Positions 25,285 through 36,184 of a DNA stretch of 64,000 nt are shown one piece after another. A program made the translations under genes and the position numbers. Source of the stretch: Fragum whitleyi (lineage: Eukaryota > Mollusca > Bivalvia > Cardiida > Cardiidae); assembly GCA_948146395.1 (NCBI GenBank), contig OX411558.1:33961350-34025349 (forward strand), given 5' to 3'. Position 1 is the stretch's first letter, and each line of letters opens with the position of its first letter. The notes beneath the pieces are model-generated. The model saw only the letters and a program-made list of their open reading frames with translations. It ran no database searches and was not told the DNA's origin.

Positions 25285-25720
25285 TGTGAAAAATGATTAC
25301 CAAATAGATGAAAAAACCTGTTCCTACAATATTTCCATCAATTTAGTACAGAAAAGTTAAAATATTTCTTAGAGTTGATCATGATAGTAGCCCAGTAGCA
25401 CATTTGATTTGGTTGCATATTTGACTCCATATCATAGGTACAAGGTTTCATCAGCCAGTACAAAAGAGTTGATTATCATTCATCTTTGTTTTATAAGTAG
25501 CTTGAGGCTTTAATAGGATGCTGTGATGAATGGAATGATGTGTACGATAAATACAAGGAATTCATGGTTATGTGGATAAGCCATCTCGATAAGAGTGTTA
25601 CACTGTTAAAATAGCATGGAAATTCCTTGAGGCATTTTAGGTCTTTCTATTGTTTCCAATTGAATGCGTGCAATCCAAATTTTGCCAAGAAACTGCGCAA
25701 TTCTTTCAATACTGAAAATT
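25285..25720. other. 436-bp insertion private to copy 3
   Basis: In copies 1-2 GAGACCGTTTTCTT runs directly into ACAAGTATTATATTC. In copy 3 these are separated by 436 bases starting TGTGAAAAATGATTACC and ending TACTGAAAAT. No clear inverted ends or coding frame were seen. Confidence 0.85.
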
Positions 25721-26520
25721 TACAAGTATTATATTCAAATGAATAGAACATTGCCATGTACATTTTGATTTAGCTATCAAAGAGAGTAATATATGTTACA
25801 TCTAAAAGATCTTTTTTTTAGAAAATCAAACATAATTGCTGCTCCCAAAGGACAATAAGGGGCACACCAATTCTCTTGAACATGATTACTTTATTAGAAA
25901 GTAAAGATTTTTGTGAAACAAAGATGCTTAAAAAATGCTTTACTTTGAACTAGATACAAACTACAAGTACTTTTTATGCAGAAAGAAACATGTCTTAGAG
26001 AGAATTTGCGCTTCTTTTATAATTTACATAGTGAAGCAATAAAAGAATTATGATAAATTGCTTAGGCAATAGGATTCCATCAATATCAAGAACTCAACCA
26101 AATACAACCCAAGACTTGATTCATAAAAATAAGAATATTGAATGATGGGTCTATAAGTCGCATGCTTTAGCTGTTTTGGGCTTTATAGGTGTTTTCGTGT
26201 AAATGGCTGGTGCTTTGACATTCCTGTTTGACATTGCTGGTTGACTTTCAATATATATGTACATGAAGTTTGTGTTGAAGTAGGGAAAAGAATCGAAGAA
26301 TGACCATTCTAATTAAAATACTCATGGTTCTTGGGCATAACTCTTAATTTTTTCTTATGTACAAGACTCTTCTAATAACTAATTAGTTTTATTCTAACCA
26401 CTTGGCAAACGTTCCAGACAAACAATTGGAAAAACATGCAGTAAAACAAAAAAATTTAAATGGCTACAGTATTGACACTGTAGTGCATTTACGATAATTG
26501 CAACAATTTCTCAAGTTTTG

Positions 26521-26780
26521 TTTCACTGGATTCATTCTATAAGGATGCTGTTTTATTGGTAGAGAATGACAATGACATCATGATATATTTTATAAGTTTA
26601 AGGATTTAAGGAATCAAGCGTTCATTAATCAACTGTTTCAGCTCTTCTCGTTGAGATGTCCAAATGTCCTAGTTTGAGGTCAAGATTCTTGAGTATTTCA
26701 GAGTTCTCAAGTTTAGGTGGACCAGGAACAGATTTTTCACTAAAGTCTGAATTCACTTCTGATTCTATCACATTTGATTC
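26521..26780 (-). pseudogene. Linker remnant between integrase and RT (copy 3)
   Basis: Only the linker and the first residues of the RT (NPVKQ block) remain. The deletion at about 26510 removes the rest of the RT N-terminus together with the right end of the insertion. Small additional deletions occur near 26628 and 26655. Confidence 0.75.
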
Positions 26781-26844
26781 TTGTTTACATCTGTTACTGG
26801 TTTTGAAATAGAGTTATCTCTGTCAAAACACTTTTTTAACATGT

Positions 26845-28090
26845 TCACATGACACATTTGTTTATTTTCACGCCTTCCAGGAGTATTGATAAATAATTCA
26901 AATCATTTGTTTTCTTAGTATACAGGCCATAATATCTTGCCTGTAAGGGTCGGCCAGGTATTGGTAAAAGAGCAAGGACTAGCAACCTCACACGCCCTAC
27001 ATAGTTTAATTTTAAAGTCAGAAACATATTGTAACAAGTTCAAGAGTGATTCAATATCAGCAAGAAATTTCTTTTTTAAGAGTGTTAATGGCCCACGAAC
27101 AGAATGACCACAAAGTAACTCAGAGGGGCTAAAGCCAAGAGATTCTTGAACAGATTCTCTGACTGCAAATAAAAGTTAATGAATACCTTCATCCCAATTT
27201 TTCTCAGTATCAAAACAATATGACCTCATCATAATATTCTTCAGGGTCTGATGAAATCTTTCTAAAGCACCTTGACTCTCCGGGTGATGACCGATATTGC
27301 TCGATACCAAATTCATGCATAACTTGCTGGAATATGCGTGACATGAAGTTTGTTCGTTGATCAGACTGAACTGATTTTTGAAGGCCAACAAAAGAAAAGA
27401 ATTGCCTAAATGTTTATTATAGAAATTACTTCTGGAAACACATATTCAGAACCTGGCTTAGTTTTCGGTAAAGGACCAACGCAGTCTATAATTATCCGAC
27501 TGAAAGAGTCATCGAAAGCTGGAATGGGTTATAACCTTGCTTTTGGAATAGATTGGTTAGGTTTCCCTACCATTTGACAAATGTTGCAATTTTTACAATA
27601 TTTGGAAACGTCCGATTTAAGTCCTGGCTAAAAAAGGAATCTTTATCTTGTGATAAGTCTTGTTTACACCTAAATGACCAGACATTGGGCTTTTATGGGC
27701 TATACTTAGTATTTCATCGCGATATGACTTTGGAACAACAATTTGATGTAAACAGCCCAATCATCATAATCATATGGTCGCCAATTTCTCATCAGAATAA
27801 CATTATTTTTATAGTAACAAACATGATTCTAAGACATTTCTTTTACGGGTAGTGCCCTATCAGTTACTTTTGAAATCTCAGTGTCATTTTGCTGTTCCTG
27901 GATTAGCCGTGACATTGAATGCGTATCATGACCTTGATCAATTGACCTTGAAAATGACTGACAAAATTTTGACGAGTCTGTCTGAGTATCAGGCAGACTA
28001 AGATAGAGACTTTTTAATCTCGTCATTGAAATATTGACCAACAAAAGTATCCGTTAAAGGTGGCAATGGACAGCGGCCTCCCGACTCTAT
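26845..28090 (-). pseudogene. Ty3/gypsy integrase relic (copy 3)
   Basis: Same domains as copy 2. An additional stop near 27177 splits the core after the NWDEGIH block. The zinc-finger segment is present but has lost about 11 bases near 27768. The pre-integrase block continues to about 28090 (PLPPLTDTFVGQYFN). Confidence 0.88.
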
Positions 28091-28316
28091 AAACCGGGAG
28101 TTGGGTTTCGTTCATTATACGGCACTTTTTGCGCGTTTTTTCAAAAGACCGGTTTTTGAAAGATTCTACTTAATTATATGTTAATAACGTAGAATAATGA
28201 TGGTAAAACTTCATAATTGAGCTTCTTATCATCATTTGATATTAATTGAATATCTGGATCATTAAAAATGACAATAAAAATGCGTTAAAACCGTTATTCG
28301 ATTAGAAGGGACACTA

Positions 28317-28805
28317 AAAAATAACGAAAAACTTTCTTATTTGCATGGAAAGGTATGTTGAATTTTTCACCAAATAAAGGATATGGGTTTATAAACATAT
28401 TGGAAAATAAGAAAAATTCTCTGGGTAATCTTTTCAAAAAATAGGTTTTTGTAGCATTTTACCTAATAAAATTACAAAAAATTGTTCCTTTTTTAACTTT
28501 TGATCAAAGAGAAACTTTCTTATCAATTAGCCATTGTGTACATGTATAAGGTCTATCAAAATGAATGAGTTTTATAGCTTTAACCTAGTACAGAGTTTAT
28601 ACTAGACCTAAAACGAATATAATCGTTTTACTGAAAAATGGCCTATACCACTCAAGGGCAGATAACTCTAGCATGAAAACGAGCGTGGAAAGGTACCTTC
28701 AAACTTTGATTTAATGACTACACAATGTTAATCTACAACATATGTGACCAAGAAAAAAATTCATTGGGCGGATAAAAATGACGTCATGTGTCCAATGCTA
28801 CCTTA
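28317..28805. other. Non-coding sequence between integrase and protease relics
   Basis: Unique to the copy 3 side. It follows the array breakpoint and separates the pre-integrase region from the protease relic. It contains CAAGGGCAGATAACTC, a type of motif I associate with molluscan interspersed repeats (recollection, not a search). No gene seen. Confidence 0.5.
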
Positions 28806-28809
28806 AGTC

Positions 28810-29223
28810 AATATCATTTGAATTTTAAAGGAAGCTTTGTAGCCATACCCCGAGTTACTGCAAATGAAGGGTACAAATCAGGTATTTCCTGAAAAATAGG
28901 ATTATCTGTTTGACCTACATTAGGGTGTGTCAGTTACTTCTGCTAAGTCATTGCCTTTAAATGGTTAGGAATGTTTCACACCAACAATCACAGAACCAGT
29001 AATCAAATCTGAGGACAAATTAATCTTATGAAGAGGAACATTAATAACACCACGATCTGAATAAGGACACTGGTACCAGACGAAGTTTTCTCGGAAAAAA
29101 GGCAGAGCATATAAGAGATTGAGAAGCTCCTGTATATCTTAAAATTTTAATAGGGGTAGGTGGGCATATATCGACTGAAAGTGATACAAAACCATCCAGC
29201 ATGAACGGTTCAAAATTCTTCAT
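28810..29223 (-). pseudogene. Retropepsin-like protease relic of the gypsy element
   Basis: On the minus strand, MKNFEPFMLDGFVSLSVDI leads into PIKILRYTGASQSLICSAFF. This is the aspartic-protease active-site block, but the catalytic Asp of the D-T-G-A motif is Tyr (about 29134-29136). Downstream, frame-shifted pieces such as NVPLHKINLSSDLITGSVIV can be read, and the region ends near 28810. It lies between gag and integrase in the expected order. It is present only beside copy 3. Confidence 0.7.
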
Positions 29224-29339
29224 ACAGGAATCAGAATTTGGTTCTGCCTTGACAATTGAATTAACTCAAAAGAAGGCTGTGATTTTGGCTGAAGGCTGGT
29301 GAGCCCTGTAGGTTTGGCTGCACCAAGTTCCTTCTTCCT

Positions 29340-30070
29340 TTTTAATCTAAAACATTCTGATATAAGGTGATATGTTTTTATATAAAAGGTACAATGTACT
29401 CGAGATAAGAGATTTTGAACATTGGTTTAGGTTTGGTTTAGGCGAATTCTATTCACTAGATATGCTAGATGAATCACCAGACATTGATTTATTCTGGGGA
29501 TGTGAGGAAGCAAGTTTTGCTTTATTTAAGAAAGAATTTTAATGTGTAAGGTAGTAGTCATCAGCTAAACGAGCCGCTTCATGTATAGTTTCAACATTTT
29601 TTTTTCATCTAAATGTGACTTAATGTCAGATTAAATGCAATTTTTGAATTGTTCAATTAAATTTAGGTTGTCTAAGATTATCATAGTTTTGGTCCAATAT
29701 CTTAGCATAGCACCACCTCTCAAATAATTCGTTTCTTGCAAATTCAATGTGAGTCTGGCCAGATTCTTTTCTACATCTTCTAAATTATTGTCTGTATGCT
29801 TCTGGAACCAGCTCATAACTTTTGAATATGAGTTCTCTTACAGAATCAAAATCATTACTTTGTTCTATTCTTAGTTGCGAATAAAAAATTACGAGCTTTT
29901 CCCACCAAGACACTTTGAAGAAGTAAGGTCCAGTGCTCCTTTTGCCATTTCAAGTAATTTGCAACTTTTTCAAAATGTTCGAAATATGTTTTCCAATAAA
30001 TTTCTTTTTTCAAAATTCCACTTTCTTCTATAAAAGAGTAAGGATTATACAGGAATACTTCTAAATACAT
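29340..30070 (-). pseudogene. Gag relic of the gypsy element
   Basis: On the minus strand, WKTYFEHFEKVANYLKWQKE and HWTLLLQSVLVGKAR match the gag capsid pattern of this element group. A broken segment (29631-29816) follows, then ETIHEAARLADDYYLTH, and finally a zinc-knuckle remnant, YHLISECFRLKRKKE, with the His and last Cys of a CCHC motif. Stops and frameshifts throughout. Copies 1 and 2 of the array have no equivalent. Confidence 0.7.
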
Positions 30071-30536
30071 TAATTTGAATTTATGGTAATAAAATCAGAA
30101 GATTCACTCCTTTTTAAATTGACCTCGTTATTCAGGAAATTATCCTTGCATTTATGTTTTCAAGCTGTTTTCAAAAAGTGTAAAAAGCTAATTCCACGTA
30201 TCTTTCTTTTTTAGCAAAGATTCACCATGTTAAATTTAAATGGCTTAAAAACTGCAATGCAAAATTAAATATTGCCTGAATCGTAATCTATTCCTGAATC
30301 GGTATTTTTACTTCTCAATCTTTGCTAAGAACCAGAACTTTTTCATACTATAATTTCAGGAAAAAATGAAATTGGATTATAATAATGTTGAAAAATGGTT
30401 AATCAAATTTTGAAAGGAAAATGTAGCTTTGTAATGATAAGAAGACTTTAAATGTTGACCAAACAAGGAGACCTAAGAAATTGGTCTGTTTTCTTGAAAA
30501 TTGGAATTAATTTGACCAAAAGGTGTTCTTTCAATT
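30071..30536. other. Upstream of gag, no gene
   Basis: AT-rich. TTTAGCAAAGATTCA near 30212 and TCAATCTTTGCTAAGA near 30317 form an inverted pair. A 5' LTR would be expected here, but none could be paired with a 3' LTR. Confidence 0.4.
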
Positions 30537-30945
30537 GCATTTCGTTCAAGCTGGCACTGCCAGTAGCAGTCTGACAGCGCCTCTGCATACTCCTGATAAA
30601 GTTTTGGATTACTCTTTGGGGAATAACAGACCATTCGTCTCTTAGAATCTAGCCGGACTCCTGGAGTGTGACGTGGACCTGACGAGCCGAAACTCGGACC
30701 TGAAAGCTCATTCCCAATATTCTCTATCGGATTGAAGTCCGGTGAGCGAGCCGGGGAATGCCCTCTTCTTGGCGATACTCTTGGGCTTCATCATCCATTA
30801 CAATGTATCCATCACCAAAAGCACCAGCGTAAAATTTTACGTGGGTATTTCATCAACGTACCTACGAGCTGTAAGAGTACGCACCTCTTTCCAAAATAAC
30901 AAAATCAGTCCGCCCGTCCCAGCTGATGCCACCCAAAACCATGAT
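30537..30945 (-). pseudogene. Tc1/mariner transposase C-terminal relic
   Basis: On the minus strand, IMVLGGISWDGRTDFVILER and GALLTARRYVDEI come first, then, after a frameshift, GDGYIVMDDEAQEYRQEEGI, a PRLAHRTS-PI block, ARQVHVTLQESG and EWSVIPQRVIQNFIRSMQRR. These are the DDE core and C-terminal signatures of Tc1-like transposases: the second Asp area around D-D in VMDD and the helix ending RSMxRRC. The N-terminal DNA-binding part is missing. Its left edge abuts a LINE fragment at 30945. Confidence 0.78.
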
Positions 30946-31540
30946 GGACAAAATGTATGATTATACCTATACATAAAAAGTAATTATTCATGAAATCAAT
31001 AATTATAGGGGATAAGTTATCCCTAAAAAAAGTTGTTGTTTGATTAAGAGATTGGACTGATATGTATCAAGGTATAAATGAGTTAAAGTTTGGATTAAGG
31101 AAAGGTAAAGCACTGTCGAAAACATCCTTATCCTTTCCTCAATCATAAACAGGCTTTTCAGTGCTTTTGTCGATTTCCAAAAAGCTTTTGTAACAATCAA
31201 TCATAATGCAATTTGAAATAAATTTCTACGTTTGGGAGCATCCACAATAATGGCGAAAATGCGGTCTGCTATGTACCGCAACATAAGGAGTAAATGGTCT
31301 AAATAGCGACTGTATTGTTTTCATATTCCAAAGAGGGTCTGCAGTGCCTTTTGAATAAGCCTTGTGAATATGCAAGGCAGTGGGGAATTCAGCTTAATAT
31401 CGAAAAGACTTATAATGGTTTGTCAGAAAAATGATATAGATATCATACATAATGAAGAAAAGTTGTCAATTGTGAAACAATTTACCTAACTTGGATGTAA
31501 AGTCGCATCTTATGGCAGGTTTTTTGTGGTCTTATGGGTC
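30945..31540 (+). pseudogene. Non-LTR retrotransposon RT fragment
   Basis: Plus-strand pieces read MIIPIHKK-like, then DWTDMYQGINELKFGLRKGK, then a decayed FVDFQKAF-like stretch. Near 31375-31500 are pieces resembling the C-terminal part (WGIQLNIEKT, VCQKNDIDIIHNEEKLSIVK). It is a diverged relative of the fragment at 35337-36000. Several stops and deletions. Confidence 0.7.
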
Positions 31541-31890
31541 TTTCATTTATTTTTTTCTCTCCGAAATGCTGACAGGTATACTAGAAACATTCGTTTTACC
31601 ATTAATGATTTATGCTGTTTTCAACCAAGCTTCATGGAAAAATATGAGAAGAATCAACCCAAGCAAAACAGTGTCTTGCAATTCATATTTTGTCGAATAC
31701 GCTACATTTGTATAAAGAAATGTAGGCCTACGTTTTGTGACAAAGAATTTAGAGTCAATTTGAGCGATCAAAAATAGGCTTAGTGCCCGTGTTCGAAATA
31801 TTTGTAATTTTGGGTTGAACGGTTGATCCGCTATCCGCGGGACCGCTATAGGCAGGTCTAATGCTATGGAAAATACATCAAATTTTTAGA
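31500..31890 (+). repeat. Interspersed repeat, paralogue of 44106-45300
   Basis: It contains CTCCGAAATGCTGACAGGTA, CCAAGCTTCATGGAAAAATA and ACAGTGTCTTGCAATTCAT, all recurring in order near 44270, 44977 and 45215. The terminal part (31787-31890) is present at 44106-44215 in reverse complement. It provides the uninterrupted target site for the MITE at 45018-45217. Confidence 0.8.
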
Positions 31891-31994
31891 TGTAGCCAAT
31901 ATTAGCATGTCCGAAAATGGCTCTTTATTTTATGAAAATTGTCCGGAAAATCAATGTCGAAACTCCGTACATCACGTACGGTATCTGACGTCAG

Positions 31995-32339
31995 TTGGTG
32001 TTCGGGCCCGGTAAAGCGCAAAAGGCACTGAGTTTTTCCCCTGAGGGTGTACCATCTTGGAAGGTTTTGCTCTTTAGTATCCAGGGTAGGAAACTTCTTT
32101 GCGATGCAAACGTTTTCCGTTACCCATGTAATAAAAGAAAGATGAAAACAATCCGAAGTGTAAATAACAAAAAGAAGCGAAACGTAGACCTCACAGCCCC
32201 CGCAACGGCATTAAGATCGGCGGAAGTATGCCTTAACTCTGTAGAATTTGAGTTGAATAAATATACGGTAAGACGATTGTCTGAAGTAGACGACGTTAAA
32301 ATATATAAGTTAACAAAAAATGCATATTGTCTACCATAA
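31995..32339 (+). other. Unrecognised 114-codon open frame
   Basis: The frame starts MVFGPGKAQKALSFSPEGVP. It is basic (CNKRKMKTIRSVNNKKKRN), with no motif I recognise. A degenerate nucleotide echo of 32262-32310 occurs at 32625-32680, so it may lie in a repeat. Probably not a real gene. Confidence 0.2.
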
Positions 32340-33009
32340 CATCAGCGGAGATCCCCACAACGTAGACCTAATGACTTTAATTTCAACTTTCCTTCAAAAC
32401 TTTTAAGAAAACACTGCGCGCGGACTAAGTTTTAGATGTTTGTGATTCAAAATTCTTAACTGCGCGTATAGCTTTATCTGAGTTACGACATTCTAGCCAC
32501 AATCCGAAAAAATGCAAATTTCTGAAAGTGTACAGGAATGATCACCGAAGAGAGATTCGTCTAGATAGCACTTGTGCCTCCAAAAAACTTTGAAAGAGCC
32601 AATGTGTCCCTTCAGCGTAAACACAGGTTATACGGTTATTCGAGGTAGGCGATTGTCGATAGCAGACGACGTAGTTTAATTAATTCTAGAAAGATATTAA
32701 AATATCCAATTTGTTATCAGAAGACACTTCAACTTGAGAATAAATATCTTATATTTTGGACTCCTTGCGTAGTTAATGTGTTAAAATAACGGCTAAATTG
32801 ACTTTGACTTTTATTTGTTCGTGATCAGAATGTGTCCTAACTCGCTTTAGTAATTCAATCGATTTACGATCTTCATAAATTTCTCTTATAGCCTTGGAAA
32901 GAGTTAAAATTATTATTGATGGACTCCATATTTTGATATCTATACTTTGAATCATGTCATTGAAAGTTTTAAAATAAATATATATTGAAAATACTGTTTA
33001 GGTTTTCAA
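32340..33009. other. No recognised gene
   Basis: AT-rich interval. A minus-strand frame ending near 32773 (HSDHEQIKVKVNL) could be the tail of the endonuclease relic to its right. Confidence 0.35.
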
Positions 33010-33540
33010 ACTTGCTTTTTGCATAACAACATATCAATTACAGAAAGCTCTTTATCATTTAAATTGTGTATCCATAACTGTTTTCAATAAATAACCTTCC
33101 ATTTACAATTCTGAAACCAATTGCTATGCATAATTGCAATAACTTTTTTCCAAATGCATTGCATCTGCTATCAGGAGTTGATCTATCTATTTCAAAGTAT
33201 GTCTCTTATTCTTCATCATCAATTTCTTTATCATTTCATTGTTACTTGTTATAACATAATCTGGTATATTCCCCACTCTACTATTCCAGTCACTCACTAA
33301 ATAGACATAACCTTTTGAATTGTAATCTAATATATCAATTTCAATCATATCAAAAAAGCCAAATTGTGCAAAATTATAAGCAGGTGGTCCCTAAGGCCAT
33401 ATATATACACCACCTATATAAACACCCCTAGAAGACCCCAAAAATTATTATCAAGTTTCAACCAAACCACTGTGTCATAATGATTTTTAACAATACTCAC
33501 ACCTTCTTGTTTATCATCTAAAAGTGCTAATAGTACTTAA
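33010..33540 (-). pseudogene. LINE apurinic-like endonuclease relic
   Basis: On the minus strand, DDKQEGVSIVKNHYDTVVWL and KLDNNFWGLLGVFI are followed by GGVYI. Then, in shifting frames, come FGFFDMIEIDILDYNSKGYV, YLVSDWNSRVGNIPDYVI (the D-W-N-S-R active-site block, usually GDxN) and FRIVNGRLFIENSYG followed by SVIDM. This order is that of the endonuclease domain of non-LTR retrotransposons. No RT follows directly on this strand. Confidence 0.72.
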
Positions 33541-33587
33541 TTACCAGAATTCCGTGAATACTTTGTAATGAGTGGTTAAACCCAGAT

Positions 33588-33615
33588 AAAATCGATTCTT
33601 AAGCGAATCGATTTT
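33588..33615. repeat. Short perfect palindromic hairpin
   Basis: The 11-base arms AAAATCGATTC and GAATCGATTTT are exact reverse complements around TTAAGC. No gene adjoins it. Confidence 0.8.
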
Positions 33616-35037
33616 GACAATAGGTTTCGTTGCAAAAGACTCATTTGCTACATAATAATTGAGTTTTATTGTAAGAAATGGAATTGAAGTCCTGTGAACT
33701 TTTAAAATTGACAGCCTTGAAACAAATTAATAAAATTCCTTATAGTCCGGCAGATATGGGGCTGAACCTGGAGTTGGAGTACATAGAAAATGTTTTTACA
33801 TATTCTGAAAGCCGAGGCTTTCTACTTTAAGAATCCGTCGGATTCATCCTTGAGCATTTCGAGAAATCCAAGATGGCCGCCAATAGCTTTAAAATGCTTA
33901 ATTCACTATATAAATATGGTTTTATTGGCAGCCCAAAACCCTTTATTTAGAGGCTCAGTTTAAACTGCAACGTGGAATGATCTAATATGTTTAAAGATGG
34001 CGTCTGAATTTCAATCAAAGTACTGGAAGTTCAAAGGGACAGGCAGCCAACACTCTGAAAAAGGTCAATTAACTTATACATGCTTTTCTTACTGGGGTTA
34101 TAACCAATTTTATCTATAAACAATAATTTCTACTTTATTTAAACTTAATCATGTAATGAATAGTTAAGGTAATTTAAGTGTTCCTCTTAATCAAAAGATT
34201 TAATTTAATACAAACTATAAGCTCTGGTTAATGTTTAACACTACTTTTTCCATAAACCACAAGTAATTGCAAACATAGCATTAAAATATTACAGATACTG
34301 AAATTTGGACAAGATAAGAATTTGATGAATCAGAATAGTTATGTTTGGTGGTAAAAAACGTTTGGTTTTAAGACTTTATAAGGATATCAATAAAAGATAG
34401 TCCAAAAATAATGAGATTGGCTGATTATCTTAAAACAAGTACCAAGACTACTGAGAGTTAAGCAGGTAGAAGGACTTTACTTTACTTTTATTTTACTTTA
34501 AATGCAGGTTTCGGTTAACATGCATGATGTACACTTTCATTTTGACATTGTACCTTCAAAGAATTTATTGGATATCGAAATTATTAGTTATGATCTTCCA
34601 AAATAACTTTATAAGATACTTTTGGCTGGTTTCCACACATGAAGCTAAAACATCCTGATGCCACTGATTGCGACACGCTGTTTTCAAAATACAGCAATCC
34701 TATGATTTATTGCCATTATACCACAATAGAAATCATCAAAAGCATCTTTTAAATAGCATAGTTATGGTAATTGTACATATTTGTATGGCTATGTTTTATT
34801 CCTTTTAACACTATCACGGATAGCCTTTCAGTATGCTACCTTCAGCACTTACCTTGTTTCCTTCCTTTTACTTTCATTTTCTTAAACGTAAGACTAGCGA
34901 AATTACCAGATCTTTTTATTCATTCTCTTTGACCATCTATTTTTTTTCTTTTGTGTGTGTGTGTTTTTATTCTTATCATTGATGATAGTGTGAACCTGAT
35001 CTGAGATTTAAAGAAGATTTACATTTTTATATCAGAT
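33616..35037. other. No recognised gene
   Basis: About 1.4 kb of AT-rich sequence with scattered stops in all frames. It contains TTACTTTACTTTTATTTTAC and a short GT repeat near 34955. Nothing supportable. Confidence 0.5.
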
Positions 35038-35336
35038 CTCATCAATGATATGTATGAATTTATGTTATCCGATGAATTTGACTGTTTTAAAAGTAATTTA
35101 TCTAAGAAAAAAAATCAATGACAAAAACTACTGTGCGTTTAAGTTTAAATTATGTATTTTATAGATCACTTTTCGCTGTTTTAGATGGCAGAAAGCAAGA
35201 TCCATGGTGTCTATTGGTAACATTTGAATTCATGATCTTTTCAAAATTTTTGTTTCTGTATTAACAAAAAAAAATATTATACTCTCGATAATTAAATTTT
35301 CAAAATAAATAATACTAGACTGCGCTGTAAATGATG
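35038..35336 (+). repeat. LINE 3' region, upstream direct copy
   Basis: It shares with 35928-36184 the blocks ATATGTATGAATTTATGTTA, GTTTAAGTTTAAATTATGTA, GAAAGCAAGATCCATGG and AAATAATACTAGACTG. It encodes a remnant INDMYEFMLSDEFDCF, part of the RT C-terminal region, then non-coding sequence. Confidence 0.82.
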
Positions 35337-36000
35337 TTTTAAAATCAATAAAAGCAGGGAAAAGTGCTGGCATCAAATTACTGCTTCCATTTTTTTCATA
35401 GAAATAGAAGAAAGTATCTCAAAACTGCTTTGTATACTTTTATACTCAATGTTTAGTAAAAGTATATATCCAAAGGAGTAAGACAAAAGGTATGATTATT
35501 CCTATACCTAAAAAGGAAAATATTCATGATATCAATAATAATAGTTAAACATGTATAAAAATGTTCTTGTGTATAATGGATTAAGAGATTGGAGTGATTT
35601 GTTTCAAGTTATAAATGAGTTACAGTTTGGATTTAGGAAAGGGAAAGGTACTGATGACAATAACTTTATCCTTTTTTCAATCATAAACAGAATTATAAAT
35701 GTAGAAAAGAAAAGGCTTTTCTGTGCGTTTTGTCGATTTTTGAAAAGCTTTGAAAATCAATCATAATGCAATTTGGAATAAACTCCTATAACTGGGAGCA
35801 TCCACAATTATGGTGTAAATGCAGTCTGATTTGTACCACAAAATTAAGAGGTAAAGGTCAAAAAGCGTTTTTTTATCATCAAAATGGGTGTGAAGAAAGG
35901 CGAGTCTCCGCAACTGTTCATTTCGTTCATCCATGATATGTATGGATTTATGTTATCTGACGCATTTGACTGTTTTAAATGTAATTAATCTAAGAAAAAA
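35337..36000 (+). pseudogene. Non-LTR retrotransposon RT relic
   Basis: On the plus strand, VNDVLKSIKAGKSAGIKLLL is followed by KGMIIPIPKKENIHDINNN and then, in another frame, LRDWSDLFQVINELQFGFRK, GKGTDDNNFILFSIINRIIN and RLFCAFCRFLKSF. These are the N-terminal and finger/palm blocks of a LINE RT; the FVDFxKAF block carrying the catalytic Asp is altered. Then GVKKGESPQLF and FIHDMYGFMLSDAFDCF follow. Stops and frameshifts make it dead. Confidence 0.8.
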
Positions 36001-36184
36001 TCAAACTGTGCGTTTAAGTTTAAATTATGTATTTTATAGCTCACTGTTCACTGTTTTAAATTGCAGAAAGCAAGATCCATGGTAACATTTGAATTCGTGA
36101 TCTTTTCAAACTTTTTGTTTCTGTATTAACTCAAAAATCTTATACTCTCGATAATTGAATTTTCAAAATAAATAATACTAGACT
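35928..36184 (+). repeat. LINE 3' region, downstream direct copy
   Basis: Direct repeat of 35038-35336, about 890 bp apart, both ending AATAATACTAGACTG. Consistent with tandem insertion or a local duplication of a 5'-truncated LINE. Confidence 0.82.

Larger units (their letters stand above)
23641..26509. mobile_element. Insertion splitting RT, right part deleted (copy 3)
   Basis: The left part matches copies 1-2. The right part (equivalent of about 5881-7305, including the RT N-terminus and the right inverted end) is deleted at about 26510. It carries a 370-bp internal tandem duplication and a 436-bp extra insertion. Confidence 0.75.
19437..28316. repeat. Tandem array copy 3 (eroded, native end of the array)
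   Basis: Homologous to copies 1-2 but shorter (about 8.9 kb) and more diverged. Compared with copy 1 it lacks 44 bases of the hairpin (near 20770), about 445 bp (near 21488), about 370 bp (near 22475) and about 1.4 kb (near 26510). It gains a 370-bp tandem duplication (24217-24956) and a 436-bp insertion (25285-25720). Homology to the other copies stops after 28316, and the sequence then runs on to protease and gag relics of the same retroelement. Confidence 0.92.
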
